A stretch of DNA of 33,786 bases, from IMG/VR virus record IMGVR_UViG_3300035204_002166, positions 1-33,786 of that record. One strand, given 5' to 3'. A program made the translations under genes and the position numbers. The stretch is from a virus. This document shows positions 6,649 to 13,683 of the stretch, piece after piece. How positions within the stretch are numbered: position 1 is the first letter of the stretch; every line of letters starts with the position of its first letter. The notes beneath the pieces are model-generated. The model saw only the letters and a program-made list of their open reading frames with translations, was not told the origin of the DNA and searched no databases.

Positions 6649-6662
6649 TTTAAATAAATCAA
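6635..6662 (-). promoter_or_regulatory. Sigma70-like promoter for the methyltransferase
   Basis: On the minus strand: TTGATT (6662-6657), 16-base spacer, TATCAT (6640-6635), then six bases to the ATG at 6628. The predicted transcription start coincides with the start codon. Confidence 0.65.
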
Positions 6663-6670
6663 GGTCAAAC

Positions 6671-6727
6671 TTATATATCGTCCACCCAAGCAACGGTTTT
6701 TCTGTTCGTTTTAAAAGTGACTTTTTT
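6671..6727 (-). repeat. AWVDDI module, copy B
   Basis: Second copy of the module at 1964-2020. The frame runs from after an in-frame TAA for 18 codons to AWVDDI-stop, again without ATG. It lies between tRNA-Gly and the methyltransferase promoter. Confidence 0.5.
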
Positions 6728-6733
6728 ATTTTA

Positions 6734-6807
6734 TGGAGCGGGTGGTGGGAATCGAACCCACGTTATCAGCTTGGAAGGCTGGAGTAATACCATTATACGA
6801 CACCCGC
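6734..6807 (-). tRNA. tRNA-Gly (UCC)
   Basis: Acceptor GCGGGUG/CACCCGC, short D arm, anticodon stem with loop CUUCCAA (anticodon UCC), T arm GUGGG/CCCAC with UUCGAUU, discriminator U and encoded CCA. Complete and canonical for glycine. Confidence 0.94.
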
Positions 6808-6842
6808 ACCACACACCCTGTAACATAGGGGGTCTTTTTTGT

Positions 6843-7214
6843 TTAGTCAATTGCTATTGTAATAGCTTTTGCCTTCTCTGATTTGGGTATCTTTACCGTA
6901 AGGAGTCCGTCTTCATGTTTTGCTGACAGACTAGAGAGGTCCACCTCGTCGGGAAGCGCAAAAGAATATGAAGCGGTTGAGTCGTTTTCATTCTTTGCTA
7001 CAATATGCACGCGCCCTTCATCAAGTCTCGCGGCAATATCTTCTTTCTTGAAGCCAGCCAAGGGAACGTAGTATTCGTAGTGTTCTTCTTTCTCTCTGCA
7101 GTTGATTGAATTATCTTTTCTACGCCAGTAAGAATGATCGCCATCAAAGTAGGCGTTGTCCCAGTTGGTTAGAAAATTATCAAATAGTGTATTTGTTAAT
7201 GTTAGTGTTCTCAT
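6843..7214 (-). CDS. Hsp20/alpha-crystallin small heat-shock protein
   Basis: 123 residues from the ATG at 7214; an in-frame ATG at 7232 would add six residues, but the phage-style opening MRTLTLTNTLFDNF favours the shorter form. The alpha-crystallin domain runs from HYEYYVPLAGFKKEDI to GLLTVKIPK, with the usual G-L-L-T-V motif near its end. Small heat-shock proteins hold unfolded proteins in soluble form; T4-like marine phages commonly carry one. It is followed by tRNA-Gly on the same strand. Confidence 0.9.
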   Translation of the reverse strand: MRTLTLTNTLFDNFLTNWDNAYFDGDHSYWRRKDNSINCREKEEHYEYYVPLAGFKKEDIAARLDEGRVHIVAKNENDSTASYSFALPDEVDLSSLSAKHEDGLLTVKIPKSEKAKAITIAID

Positions 7215-7445
7215 AGTAACTGTATTAAGCATGCTTCATGCCAAAAAAAACCAAAGAAAATGAAAAGAAAATAAATATAAGGGACATCGTGACTCTTATC
7301 TTAAATAAGTGTAGTGCGCCACCATGACTCTTCTGTTTTTTTTATTTACAATCTTCCGCTCACCGTGTAATATTAAATAAGAAAGTAGATGACAAAAACA
7401 GGTCTTAAGATGAGACAACATAACCGTGGAGGATACATTGGGATT

Positions 7446-7988
7446 TTACTTTTTGACGGACAGGAAGGGAAACTGTTTAACTAATTCTTCCCTATTGCTA
7501 CAAAGATGGGTGTAGTCCTGTGTAAGCTCTTCTCCGTTTTTTATTTTCTCGATAGTCACAAAAGACAAAAAGTCTCCAGCGCTCCCCTCGTTAGAAAGCC
7601 TTACGTTTGGGTGATCTGAATGATTTAAATAAAAAGAAACATCTATTGAATTAATTCCCCTGCTTGGAAAATGGTAAGAACCGTACTCTGTCTTTACTAG
7701 CATATCATTTACGTAGTCAATCATTGGCTGCTCTAGCCCGAGAACCTCTCTTTCGCTTATTTCAATAGCCTCGCCCGCACTGAGGGCGGCGTTAGCAAAC
7801 TTAAAAACCTCTACGTCACTTGGAATATTTTTTATCGCAAAAACGCCGACTCCGGAAATTTTTGAAACACCAAGTCTACAGTAGGTGTCGTCCCTTAAGT
7901 TAGATAAAAGGCTGCTTCTTCTTTCTAGTCTTTTTAGATTTCTTTCCTGCCTTTTTACTGGATCTTTTTCTGGGGGGTGGTGGCTCAT
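7446..7988 (-). CDS. SET-domain protein (lysine methyltransferase family), paralogue 1
   Basis: 180 residues. The SET signature is in order: SGVGVFAIKNIPS (45-57), FYLNHSDHPNVR (119-130, the NHS SAM-binding motif) and ELTQDYTHL (154-162, the catalytic-tyrosine region). SET enzymes methylate lysine side chains of proteins. The N-terminal 35 residues are basic and are encoded by DNA that also encodes the Lys-rich tail of the upstream metallopeptidase in another frame (89-base overlap). No later in-frame ATG precedes the domain, so the overlapping start stands. A second SET gene lies at 30456. Confidence 0.82.
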   Translation of the reverse strand: MSHHPPEKDPVKRQERNLKRLERRSSLLSNLRDDTYCRLGVSKISGVGVFAIKNIPSDVEVFKFANAALSAGEAIEISEREVLGLEQPMIDYVNDMLVKTEYGSYHFPSRGINSIDVSFYLNHSDHPNVRLSNEGSAGDFLSFVTIEKIKNGEELTQDYTHLCSNREELVKQFPFLSVKK

Positions 7989-8301
7989 TGTTCGTTAGTC
8001 TTTTGTCCTTCCTCCATCCTTGTCGATATAGAAATCCCGCAACGGTGTTAGCATATCTTGTTACTTCTTTCTCTGATTTGTCCCAAAAAAAAGCATGACA
8101 AATTTCATGGATTATTGTATTAAGTTCGGATTTTTGCGTTAAGTATGGGTTAATGTAAATTTTAGAATTTTTTTCTTCAGGATCGTCACAGAGACCATGT
8201 ATGTCCCCGTAATAAGACTCGTTAGGTTTTACAAAATAAACCTCATATCTTATTCCGTCAACATTTCTAAATTTAAAACAAAAGTTTTTCTTGCTTACCA
8301 T
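7900..8301 (-). CDS. Zincin-like metallopeptidase with Lys-rich tail
   Basis: 133 residues. The zinc motif HEICH (His65, Glu66, His69) sits in LNTIIHEICHAFFWDKSE, followed by a helix EKEVTRYANTVAGFLYRQGW typical of small phage zincins related to the SprT/ImmA-type fold. Residues after about 105 are a low-complexity basic tail (PPPPRKRSSKKAGKKSKKTRKKK). That tail is encoded over the start of the SET gene. The first 29 bases overlap the end of the upstream glycosyltransferase. Substrate unknown. Confidence 0.75.
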   Translation of the reverse strand: MVSKKNFCFKFRNVDGIRYEVYFVKPNESYYGDIHGLCDDPEEKNSKIYINPYLTQKSELNTIIHEICHAFFWDKSEKEVTRYANTVAGFLYRQGWRKDKRLTNNEPPPPRKRSSKKAGKKSKKTRKKKQPFI

Positions 8302-9034
8302 CCTTTAGCTCCATTATTTCGTTTACCCAATTCAAGAGGTCTATTTTATTTTCTATTCCTCCGCACCAATTCGCGTGGTGGACTAGGGTGTCCTCCGGAA
8401 CAAAGATTTTCGTTTTTTCCTCCCAGCTTTTATTATGCCACCACAATCCACTCTGATCTTCCTCAGAGAAATTATTTATACCGTCCGTATACAGCCCGTG
8501 AGTATAATACCTCTGCGGTAGCCATCCGCAGGAAATTTCAGGCCTATCATTAATCAGGCTATTAATAGTTGACTGCTCTGAGGTTTCGAAGCTCACGCTG
8601 TCATCGCTCGAGTCATGGGAGGACAGTGTATTCATTACGCCCTCAAAGAGGGCTCTAATCTTCTTGGAGTTTCGAACAATAAAAAAGCCGCCACATCTGC
8701 CCACTTCATCCGAATTGTGATCCTTCATAAAGGATATATCATTGTCTCCCAAGCATGATGTTAGGTCTGCCTTTATTTTCCCATAAAACTTTATGTCTAC
8801 ATCTGAAAAAAGTATAAGGTCGCCATCTTTGAAAAGATTTAAATATTTATTTATAAATATCTGCTTCTCTATCATTTGCGTTCTCCACCCATCGGAAAAA
8901 AGATCTCCTGACTTACATTTTTGGGGGACTTGTTCTACGGTGAGGGATAGACCCCTCTCAAATGGAAAAGACTTGAGGAAGAAGCCCTCCATGAAAGGTC
9001 TGTGGCTATGGCTATAACTTGCGCAAACATACAT
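8273..9034 (-). CDS. Glycosyltransferase, GT-A fold with DxD motif
   Basis: 253 residues from the ATG at 9034, one base after the upstream stop (TAA-A-ATG). A longer start at 9115 would lie wholly inside the upstream gene. The motif LILFSDVDIKFYG (73-85) contains DVD (78-80), the metal-binding DxD of nucleotide-diphospho-sugar transferases. The segments GRCGGFFIVRN and GWLPQRYYTHG plus the late HHANWCGG resemble GT77-type and related phage enzymes. Donor and acceptor cannot be told from sequence. Confidence 0.75.
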   Translation of the reverse strand: MYVCASYSHSHRPFMEGFFLKSFPFERGLSLTVEQVPQKCKSGDLFSDGWRTQMIEKQIFINKYLNLFKDGDLILFSDVDIKFYGKIKADLTSCLGDNDISFMKDHNSDEVGRCGGFFIVRNSKKIRALFEGVMNTLSSHDSSDDSVSFETSEQSTINSLINDRPEISCGWLPQRYYTHGLYTDGINNFSEEDQSGLWWHNKSWEEKTKIFVPEDTLVHHANWCGGIENKIDLLNWVNEIMELKDGKQEKLLF

Positions 9035-9035
9035 T

Positions 9036-9467
9036 TTATACAATCGCAAAGGGCATTTCTGCTGGGCGAAATTTTGGGTCCCCCTCTTTCCCTTGGTGAC
9101 GGAAACGCTGTCCATCTTTCCAGAAATGAATTTTTTCTACCGAGTTTAGTAGGCTTTTCACATGTGTCGCTGCCACCTCACAATTACGCAGGGAGTCTGC
9201 AAAATATCCGTACTGTTTTTTTGCATTCTCCACTCTTTTCTCCCTGTTGCAGCCACAGCCTCCTTTGGTGTTCTCGTAGGTCTTAATAAAGTTCTGAAGT
9301 TTGACCTTTAGATCTGCTACTTTCTTTGCCTCCTCGGCATCGAGGCCTTCTAGAGGGGGAAGCATGTCTTCCCCGTTGGCTTTAGAAAATAAAACGAGTT
9401 CCTTCATGTTAAAGAAACTATAATAACTATAATCGGGTGTTACCCATACTGGTGTACTCTCACTCAT
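9036..9467 (-). CDS. Hypothetical protein, 143 aa
   Basis: Not recognised. The central region (LDAEEAKKVADLKVKLQNF) is likely coiled-coil. It is followed by GGCGCNREKRVENAKK, where the CGC pair might bind metal. The C-terminus resembles a small beta segment (IHFWKDGQRFRHQGKEG). It overlaps its upstream neighbour by eight bases and is one base from the downstream glycosyltransferase, so it belongs to the same operon. Confidence 0.65.
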   Translation of the reverse strand: MSESTPVWVTPDYSYYSFFNMKELVLFSKANGEDMLPPLEGLDAEEAKKVADLKVKLQNFIKTYENTKGGCGCNREKRVENAKKQYGYFADSLRNCEVAATHVKSLLNSVEKIHFWKDGQRFRHQGKEGDPKFRPAEMPFAIV

Positions 9468-9810
9468 AAGCTTTCCTAGATATAAATTTTAAAATTAAAA
9501 ACAAAAATAAAGACAACCACAAGTTCATTACAAATAAACCCAAATCTTTATGAGTATAACACACTGCAACATTGAGCCAAAAGCCAAAACAATATGGACA
9601 AGAAAGTAACTTTCTTAGAAAGGTTTTCTTATCCCAAGCTAGCCACTCCCAATAGGTGTCTGCAGGATTGTCATCCAAGTAGTCTTCGTACTCCTTTATT
9701 TTAAATAACTTTGCAAGCCCAAACAGCTTAACGTATTCTACAAAGAAATCAGTTTCATATATATAAAAAAGTAAAACTGAAACTAAAAATGGATAAGCTA
9801 ATGACTCCAT
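9460..9810 (-). CDS. Inner-membrane protein with CPYCFGFW motif
   Basis: 116 residues with an N-terminal membrane helix (FLVSVLLFYIY), a polar acidic middle, the motif SCPYCFGFWLNVAVCY (about 70-85) and a C-terminal helix (LWLSLFLFLILKF). The CxxCxGFW pattern is that of the DUF1360 family of bacterial and phage membrane proteins, function unknown. A TATTAT box lies nine bases before the ATG, but the -35 is weak. Confidence 0.65.
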   Translation of the reverse strand: MESLAYPFLVSVLLFYIYETDFFVEYVKLFGLAKLFKIKEYEDYLDDNPADTYWEWLAWDKKTFLRKLLSCPYCFGFWLNVAVCYTHKDLGLFVMNLWLSLFLFLILKFISRKAYE

Positions 9811-9832
9811 ATCGTTAACATAATACTTTAAA

Positions 9833-10252
9833 CTAACCTTCTAGTCTAACTAATTTTATGTTGTACCAATTAAAAATTTCCTTGGCTTGCTCGTCTCTTT
9901 CGTAGGTTTCTTTATAATAAACCTCCTGCACACCGTAAGCAGCAACCATGGTAGCGCAAGAAGAGCAGGGTAAAAGGGTGACCGCCAGAAGCTTCACTTC
10001 TCCCCTTTTGCATAAGGAGAGGCAGTTTGCCTCCGCATGAATCATAAATTTTCTACGGTAATCTCTATTATCCCAGAAATTTTTATAAGGCATAGATACG
10101 CCCGAGGCCAGCCCGTTATACCCCACTCCTATAACCATGTTTTGGCTATTCAAAGCGCAAGCTCCTACTTTTTGGTAGGGGTCCTCGCTTCTTTGGGATG
10201 CTGCTTGAGCTATGTTAAGGGCGTATTGCTCCCAAGATATTCTGTTACCCAT
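9833..10252 (-). CDS. dCMP deaminase (cytidine/deoxycytidylate deaminase family)
   Basis: 139 residues. Zinc site: His72-Ala-Glu74 (FMIHAEANCL) and Cys96/Cys99 (LLPCSSCA). The opening KVGACAL and GVGYNGLASG motifs are those of deoxycytidylate deaminase, which makes dUMP for thymidylate synthesis. It fits the phage's other nucleotide genes. Its ATG overlaps the end of the winged-helix regulator by eight bases, so both are expressed from the promoter at 10524-10551. Confidence 0.88.
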   Translation of the reverse strand: MGNRISWEQYALNIAQAASQRSEDPYQKVGACALNSQNMVIGVGYNGLASGVSMPYKNFWDNRDYRRKFMIHAEANCLSLCKRGEVKLLAVTLLPCSSCATMVAAYGVQEVYYKETYERDEQAKEIFNWYNIKLVRLEG

Positions 10253-10514
10253 CAGAATTACAAGTCATCATGGAGTCATCTTCGATAACTGTTTTCTTGT
10301 ATTCTACTCGCGGTCTGCCGGTCTTAGTTTTAGTTGATCCAACGACGGTCAAGTCTCCCATGTCTACAGCTTTGTTTAGTTTACTGTGTATCGTAACGCG
10401 AGACACCTTTTCGGTTGAGGTATCGACAATGTCTTGAGCAGTGAAAACTACGTCAGGCCAAGCAATATCTACTGGTGGACGTCCTCTTTTAGTAACCTTA
10501 ATTTTAGTATCCAT
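10245..10514 (-). CDS. Winged-helix / AT-hook-like DNA-binding protein
   Basis: 89 residues. The start KVTKRGRPPVD and a later TGRPRVEYKK are AT-hook-like GRP segments. Between them FTAQDIVDTSTEKVSRVTIHSKLNKAVDMGDL reads as a helix-turn-helix with recognition helix, as in small winged-helix transcription factors. It is the first gene of an operon with dCMP deaminase and has an inverted repeat over its own -10 box and start, which suggests autoregulation. The family is inferred from pattern only. Confidence 0.62.
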   Translation of the reverse strand: MDTKIKVTKRGRPPVDIAWPDVVFTAQDIVDTSTEKVSRVTIHSKLNKAVDMGDLTVVGSTKTKTGRPRVEYKKTVIEDDSMMTCNSDG

Positions 10515-10551
10515 ACTACTGACATAGTACTAGGTTTTTTTGTAAAGTCAA
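10514..10551 (-). promoter_or_regulatory. Promoter with overlapping palindromic operator
   Basis: Minus strand: TTGACT (10551-10546), 16-base spacer, TACTAT (10529-10524), nine bases to the ATG at 10514. A perfect inverted repeat, TACTA-N6-TAGTA, spans 10529-10514 and covers the -10 box, the predicted start site and the first base of the ATG. Confidence 0.6.
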
Positions 10552-10597
10552 GGAGGTTTTTTTTGGATATAGAGACAAATTCAATCATTATAATCAT

Positions 10598-11122
10598 ATG
10601 ACTATTCAAGATGCCTCAAACCAGCTATTTACTTGGTTCGAAGAAAACGACAACTTCGAGATTGGTAGAGATTTAAAAAAAATTCTGCCGATCATAGACG
10701 ACGAAGAGGCTACCCTCACCGCCTTTAAAATAGCCCTAGAAAAGCTAGAAGAAATGCAGCTTGTCGCCTCTAAGGATTACGCAGATAAGAAATATTATAT
10801 TCTCGAAAAACATATGGACGCGTTCCAACAAAATGTTGAGCTTGGCCCTTGGACCGCTAAGTTCGTGACTCAAGAAATTAACGAATTCTGCGAAATACTT
10901 CAGGATAATACAGACTTATGCCAAGCCTCTAGCATACAGGAAAAAGACGTAAGAAACCTTGTCCATGTAATCCAGTGGTATAAGGCTCGAATTCTTGAGA
11001 AAGAGCAAATCATCTCAGGGACAGCCTCCCTTGCCGCTCTTGCTGGTGACGCGTTAAACGGTATAGATAATAAAAAAGATGATGACGAAGGTAAAAATGG
11101 CAACAAAAAGAAGAAAAAATGA
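10598..11122 (+). CDS. Hypothetical protein, 174 aa, basic C-terminus
   Basis: Not recognised. Mostly helical and acidic (LFTWFEENDNFEIGRDLKKIL; ALEKLEEMQL), possibly winged-helix-like in the first 70 residues, with an alanine-rich helix (SGTASLAALAGDAL) and a charged tail NKKDDDEGKNGNKKKKK. A TATAAT sits three bases before the ATG, closer than usual for a promoter. Its stop overlaps the next gene's ATG (ATGA), so it is probably co-translated with the FKBP-like protein. Confidence 0.65.
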   Translation: MTIQDASNQLFTWFEENDNFEIGRDLKKILPIIDDEEATLTAFKIALEKLEEMQLVASKDYADKKYYILEKHMDAFQQNVELGPWTAKFVTQEINEFCEILQDNTDLCQASSIQEKDVRNLVHVIQWYKARILEKEQIISGTASLAALAGDALNGIDNKKDDDEGKNGNKKKKK

Positions 11123-11646
11123 GCGACGAAAAAAAAATAAATAAAGATTGGGAGAATTTTCAAAAAAAGCGAAACCCAGAGGCTGATCTAGATGCGGCGT
11201 GGGCTGGGTACAAGAAGAAGCTCAAGATTATATCAGACAAAGAAGCCTTAGAAATGGTCAAGGAAAAATCTAGAATCATTGAAGAGGGCACTGGAGAAAG
11301 AAACCTCCTCGAGCTAATGCCTCTTTGCAAGTTTAAGGGAGGGGCAAGTCGAGGGAAAAGATACATGAGGGCCACAATCGACTACTCAATAAGGCTAATT
11401 CAGGAAGAAAAAACACTAATAGAAAAGAAAAACCTCACAATTAACATACCCTCATTAAAGCCGGGTGCCTTTCCTAGAGGTCTCGAAATAGCCGTGAGCG
11501 AAATGAAGCCAGACGAACTCAGAAGCGTCATCCTCCCACCTGAATTAGCGTTTGGGGCTAAGGAGGGCATACCCGGTATCCCAGCGTTCTCAACTGTAGA
11601 CTTCGAAATAAGGCTAGTGAATGTTGACTGCGGAATAACGATCTAA
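11119..11646 (+). CDS. FKBP-type peptidyl-prolyl isomerase-like protein
   Basis: 175 residues. The C-terminal 110 residues follow the FKBP pattern: RYMRATIDYSIRL as the first strand, then RGLEIAVSEMKPDE, VILPPELAFGAKEGIPGIPA and a last strand STVDFEIRLVNVD. The N-terminal 60 residues are highly charged and helical. FKBPs catalyse proline isomerisation or act as chaperones. Key aromatic residues of the active site were not individually checked. It is directly followed by the structured RNA region. Confidence 0.75.
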   Translation: MSDEKKINKDWENFQKKRNPEADLDAAWAGYKKKLKIISDKEALEMVKEKSRIIEEGTGERNLLELMPLCKFKGGASRGKRYMRATIDYSIRLIQEEKTLIEKKNLTINIPSLKPGAFPRGLEIAVSEMKPDELRSVILPPELAFGAKEGIPGIPAFSTVDFEIRLVNVDCGITI

Positions 11647-12137
11647 AAAAATCTTGCTCATTGAAAAATTGATGGTAAGATTCTCAAAGTTCTTTGTTAG
11701 CGGTGAAATAGCTTGTGGAGGTTATCTCCACAGAACTCGTAAGAGACCACAGGCCCGTAAAAAGACCTTAGCCAACTAGACCTAATAAGTCTACTGTTAT
11801 TTCGGGAAAAAGCGACAGTTGAGGCTAATGTGAGTAGAAATACTCAAGCTAGAAACTTCATCCTCTCAAGAGGAAAAAGGATAAGCAGTCAAAAGAAAAG
11901 TCCCACCGCAGAAACAAAGAGCTCTATAGCTTAACAAGTCAGCGAGCGAGACTAAAAGAGGTTAACGCGACGGACTAAAGCGGCTTTGTTAAGAGTAAGA
12001 TTTATCTCCTAGTGGACAGCTATGTTCTTATCTCGAAAGCCTTACAGGCTTTCTCAGCTCAAAGGAAAAATTTAAAGGATAAGCAGTCATACACGAAGAT
12101 TGTTAGATTTAAAGTTTAAATAATTTTTATATAATAT
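11647..12137 (+). ncRNA. Large structured RNA candidate, family unassigned
   Basis: This 491-base stretch has no credible coding frame but many perfect hairpins: TGTGGAG/CTCCACA (11714-11732), TAGAC/GTCTA (11777-11793), GAGTA-GAAA-TACTC with a GNRA loop (11832-11845), CCTC-TCAA-GAGG (11862-11873) and GAAAGCC/GGCTTTC (12035-12053). A 16-base exact repeat, AAAGGATAAGCAGTCA, occurs at 11876-11891 and 12074-12089. The two ends can pair (AAUCUU at 11650-11655 with AAGAUU at 12096-12101; AUCUAA at 11641-11646 with UUAGAU at 12103-12108). The GNRA loop and flanking genes favour the plus strand. It does not match tmRNA, and no convincing RNase P or group I core was seen. Phage ornate RNAs such as GOLLD or ROOL are candidates I could not test. 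Confidence 0.65.
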
Positions 12138-12797
12138 ATGAACAAGATAATAGGTATATCAGGAGTAGCGGGTTCCGGTAAGGATACTTTCTGTGACTTT
12201 CTTTCAGCTAGACTACCCTGCGAAAGGTATTCCCTAGCTACTGAATTAAAAAACGAAGTCAATCAATGGTGCAGAATGCACTACCATATTGATTCCGTTA
12301 ACTGTAGTAGAGACGAAAAGGAGATCATTCGCCCGTTCCTCGTTGCTCACGGAACAACCAAACGTAAGCTTTCGGACGGTAGGCACTGGATTGAGAAGCT
12401 ACACAATAAGGTAATCAAAGGAAATCGTTCTAAATTTAAGATTATCACTGACATAAGGTATGATGACTACGAAAATGACGAGGTTTCTTGGTTAAAGAAC
12501 GAGCTTGGGGGCATACTTGTTCATGTCTCTCAATATACAATAGAAAATGCGGTCCACATAGAGAAACCCGTGAATTATATTGGTCCAACTAGGCGCTTTA
12601 GGGAGCCAGCAAACTCCGAAGAAGCCAGAAATGATCCTAATCTAAAAGAAAAAAGTGACTTTCAAATCGAATGGGAGTTTATTAAGAATGGTCAAATAGA
12701 ACAATTAGAACCATACATAAACGACTTTATGGCATGGCTAATCGGTGACCATGAAAAAGATAACACCAGCAGACAGCACTTTAATAAGGAAAGTTAA
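12138..12797 (+). CDS. Deoxynucleoside monophosphate kinase
   Basis: 219 residues. P-loop GVAGSGKDT at residues 9-17, followed by FCDFLSARLPCERYSLATELK, matching T4 gp1-like dNMP kinases, which phosphorylate dNMPs to dNDPs. The segment KFKIITDIRYDDYEND carries the conserved DIR motif. The ATG follows the structured RNA with no Shine-Dalgarno; a TATAAT only two bases upstream is too close to drive this start. It overlaps the sigma factor gene by 47 bases. Confidence 0.85.
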   Translation: MNKIIGISGVAGSGKDTFCDFLSARLPCERYSLATELKNEVNQWCRMHYHIDSVNCSRDEKEIIRPFLVAHGTTKRKLSDGRHWIEKLHNKVIKGNRSKFKIITDIRYDDYENDEVSWLKNELGGILVHVSQYTIENAVHIEKPVNYIGPTRRFREPANSEEARNDPNLKEKSDFQIEWEFIKNGQIEQLEPYINDFMAWLIGDHEKDNTSRQHFNKES

Positions 12798-13365
12798 AAA
12801 AAACGGATGCAATGAAAGTTACAAACTTCTAGCCAGCAGGCATGAAAAATTATTCTATAAAATATGTCAAAAATACATACCCGCAGCCTATACCAAGGGA
12901 ATTAAGAAACAAGACATCTTTAATGATAAAGATTTTGTAATATTCAAAGCACTCTCTTCTTACAAAAACAACAGAAAAACAAAATTCTCTACGTGGCTAG
13001 GAAACTGTACGAAATACTACTGCCTCGGCTTAATAAATGCCAACAACAGATATGTAAACTCTGAAGAAGAATTGCTACAGATAATACTAGACAGTCAATC
13101 AAGGCAAATACACGATCAAGAAATAAAGTATAAATTTGACAAAGAGTATGTTTTTAATATCTTAGATAACCTAAAAGACAAACGTATCTCTAAAGTATTT
13201 AAACTAAGGTTCTTCGACGAATCAAAGGAGAATAGAAAGCCGACTTGGAGTTTTATAGCTAAAGAAATAAACACTAGTACCCAGACAGCGATCAACCTAT
13301 ATAACAGAGGAAAGAAAATGCTTCACAAGAAAATAACCTCAAAACAATCTCAAGATATGATTTGA
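12751..13365 (+). CDS. Sigma70-family RNA polymerase sigma factor
   Basis: 204 residues from the ATG at 12751 (an in-frame GTG is two codons upstream). Region 2-like: YKLLASRHEKLFYKICQKY, then DKDFVIFKALSSYKNNRKTKFSTWLGNCTKYYCLG, containing the polymerase-binding and -10-recognition helices. Region 4-like: WSFIAKEINTSTQTAINLYNRGKKMLH. No region 1 or 3 domain is present, so it resembles small T4 gp55-type or ECF-like sigma factors that redirect host polymerase to phage late promoters. The target promoter sequence is unknown; the TATAAT-type sites listed here are more like host sigma70. Confidence 0.8.
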   Translation: MKKITPADSTLIRKVKKNGCNESYKLLASRHEKLFYKICQKYIPAAYTKGIKKQDIFNDKDFVIFKALSSYKNNRKTKFSTWLGNCTKYYCLGLINANNRYVNSEEELLQIILDSQSRQIHDQEIKYKFDKEYVFNILDNLKDKRISKVFKLRFFDESKENRKPTWSFIAKEINTSTQTAINLYNRGKKMLHKKITSKQSQDMI

Positions 13366-13389
13366 CATCTTAAAAAAACATGTTATATT
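13362..13389 (+). promoter_or_regulatory. Sigma70-like promoter for the 93-aa protein / glycosyltransferase operon
   Basis: TTGACA (13362-13367), 16-base spacer, TATATT (13384-13389), then nine bases to the ATG at 13399. The -35 overlaps the sigma factor stop codon. Confidence 0.72.
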
Positions 13390-13398
13390 CAAAGGATC

Positions 13399-13680
13399 AT
13401 GAGTACTGATAACAAAACAGATAAAACAGACTGGCAGAAAAGAGAAGTAGGGGCCCTTTGGAAAAAGGAAAGTGCCACCCAGAAATTCTTCTCAGGGCAT
13501 GTAAAGGTTGACGATTACGGAGAGGAAAAACTCCTCAAAGTTGTTGTATTCTCCAACAGGCATAAAAATAAGGACAATCATCCAGATTTCCGTATTTACA
13601 CTGTGGACGAACAGAAACCTCGTTCTTCCAAGCAGGAAGAAACCGTTTCTTCAGAAGTAGGAACTGAAGAAGTTCTTTAG
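13399..13680 (+). CDS. Small DUF736-like protein, 93 aa
   Basis: The core REVGALWKKESATQKFFSGHVK...LLKVVVFSNRHKNKDNHPDFRIY resembles a small conserved phage/plasmid family (DUF736-like) with an OB-like pattern of strands. No activity is established. The C-terminal 25 residues are acidic and Ser-rich. It starts nine bases after a strong promoter with only a short AAAGGA stretch upstream, and the glycosyltransferase gene follows after three bases. Confidence 0.6.
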   Translation: MSTDNKTDKTDWQKREVGALWKKESATQKFFSGHVKVDDYGEEKLLKVVVFSNRHKNKDNHPDFRIYTVDEQKPRSSKQEETVSSEVGTEEVL

Positions 13681-13683
13681 GAC

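Noticed and set aside
6811-6838. Hairpin ACCCU...AGGGGGU followed by CTTTTTT on the plus strand
   Set aside because: It would terminate plus-strand transcription, but no plus-strand gene lies upstream, and it lacks a T run for the minus-strand Hsp20 gene.
7389-7484. Plus-strand 31-codon frame with GTGTAAT and AAGAAAG upstream
   Set aside because: The last 39 bases are antisense to the SET gene end and no domain is visible; too weak to list. 7215-7445 otherwise contains only A/T-rich sequence and a repeated TGACTCTT.
11647-12137. Group I intron or RNase P RNA as the identity of the structured region
   Set aside because: No split gene flanks it and no convincing P7/P3 core was found; GAAAAGTCCC only superficially resembles the RNase P GGAAAGTCC box.
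12130-12137. TATAAT just before the dNMP kinase ATG as its promoter
   Set aside because: Only two bases separate the box from the ATG, so transcription would start inside the gene; expression by read-through from upstream is more likely.
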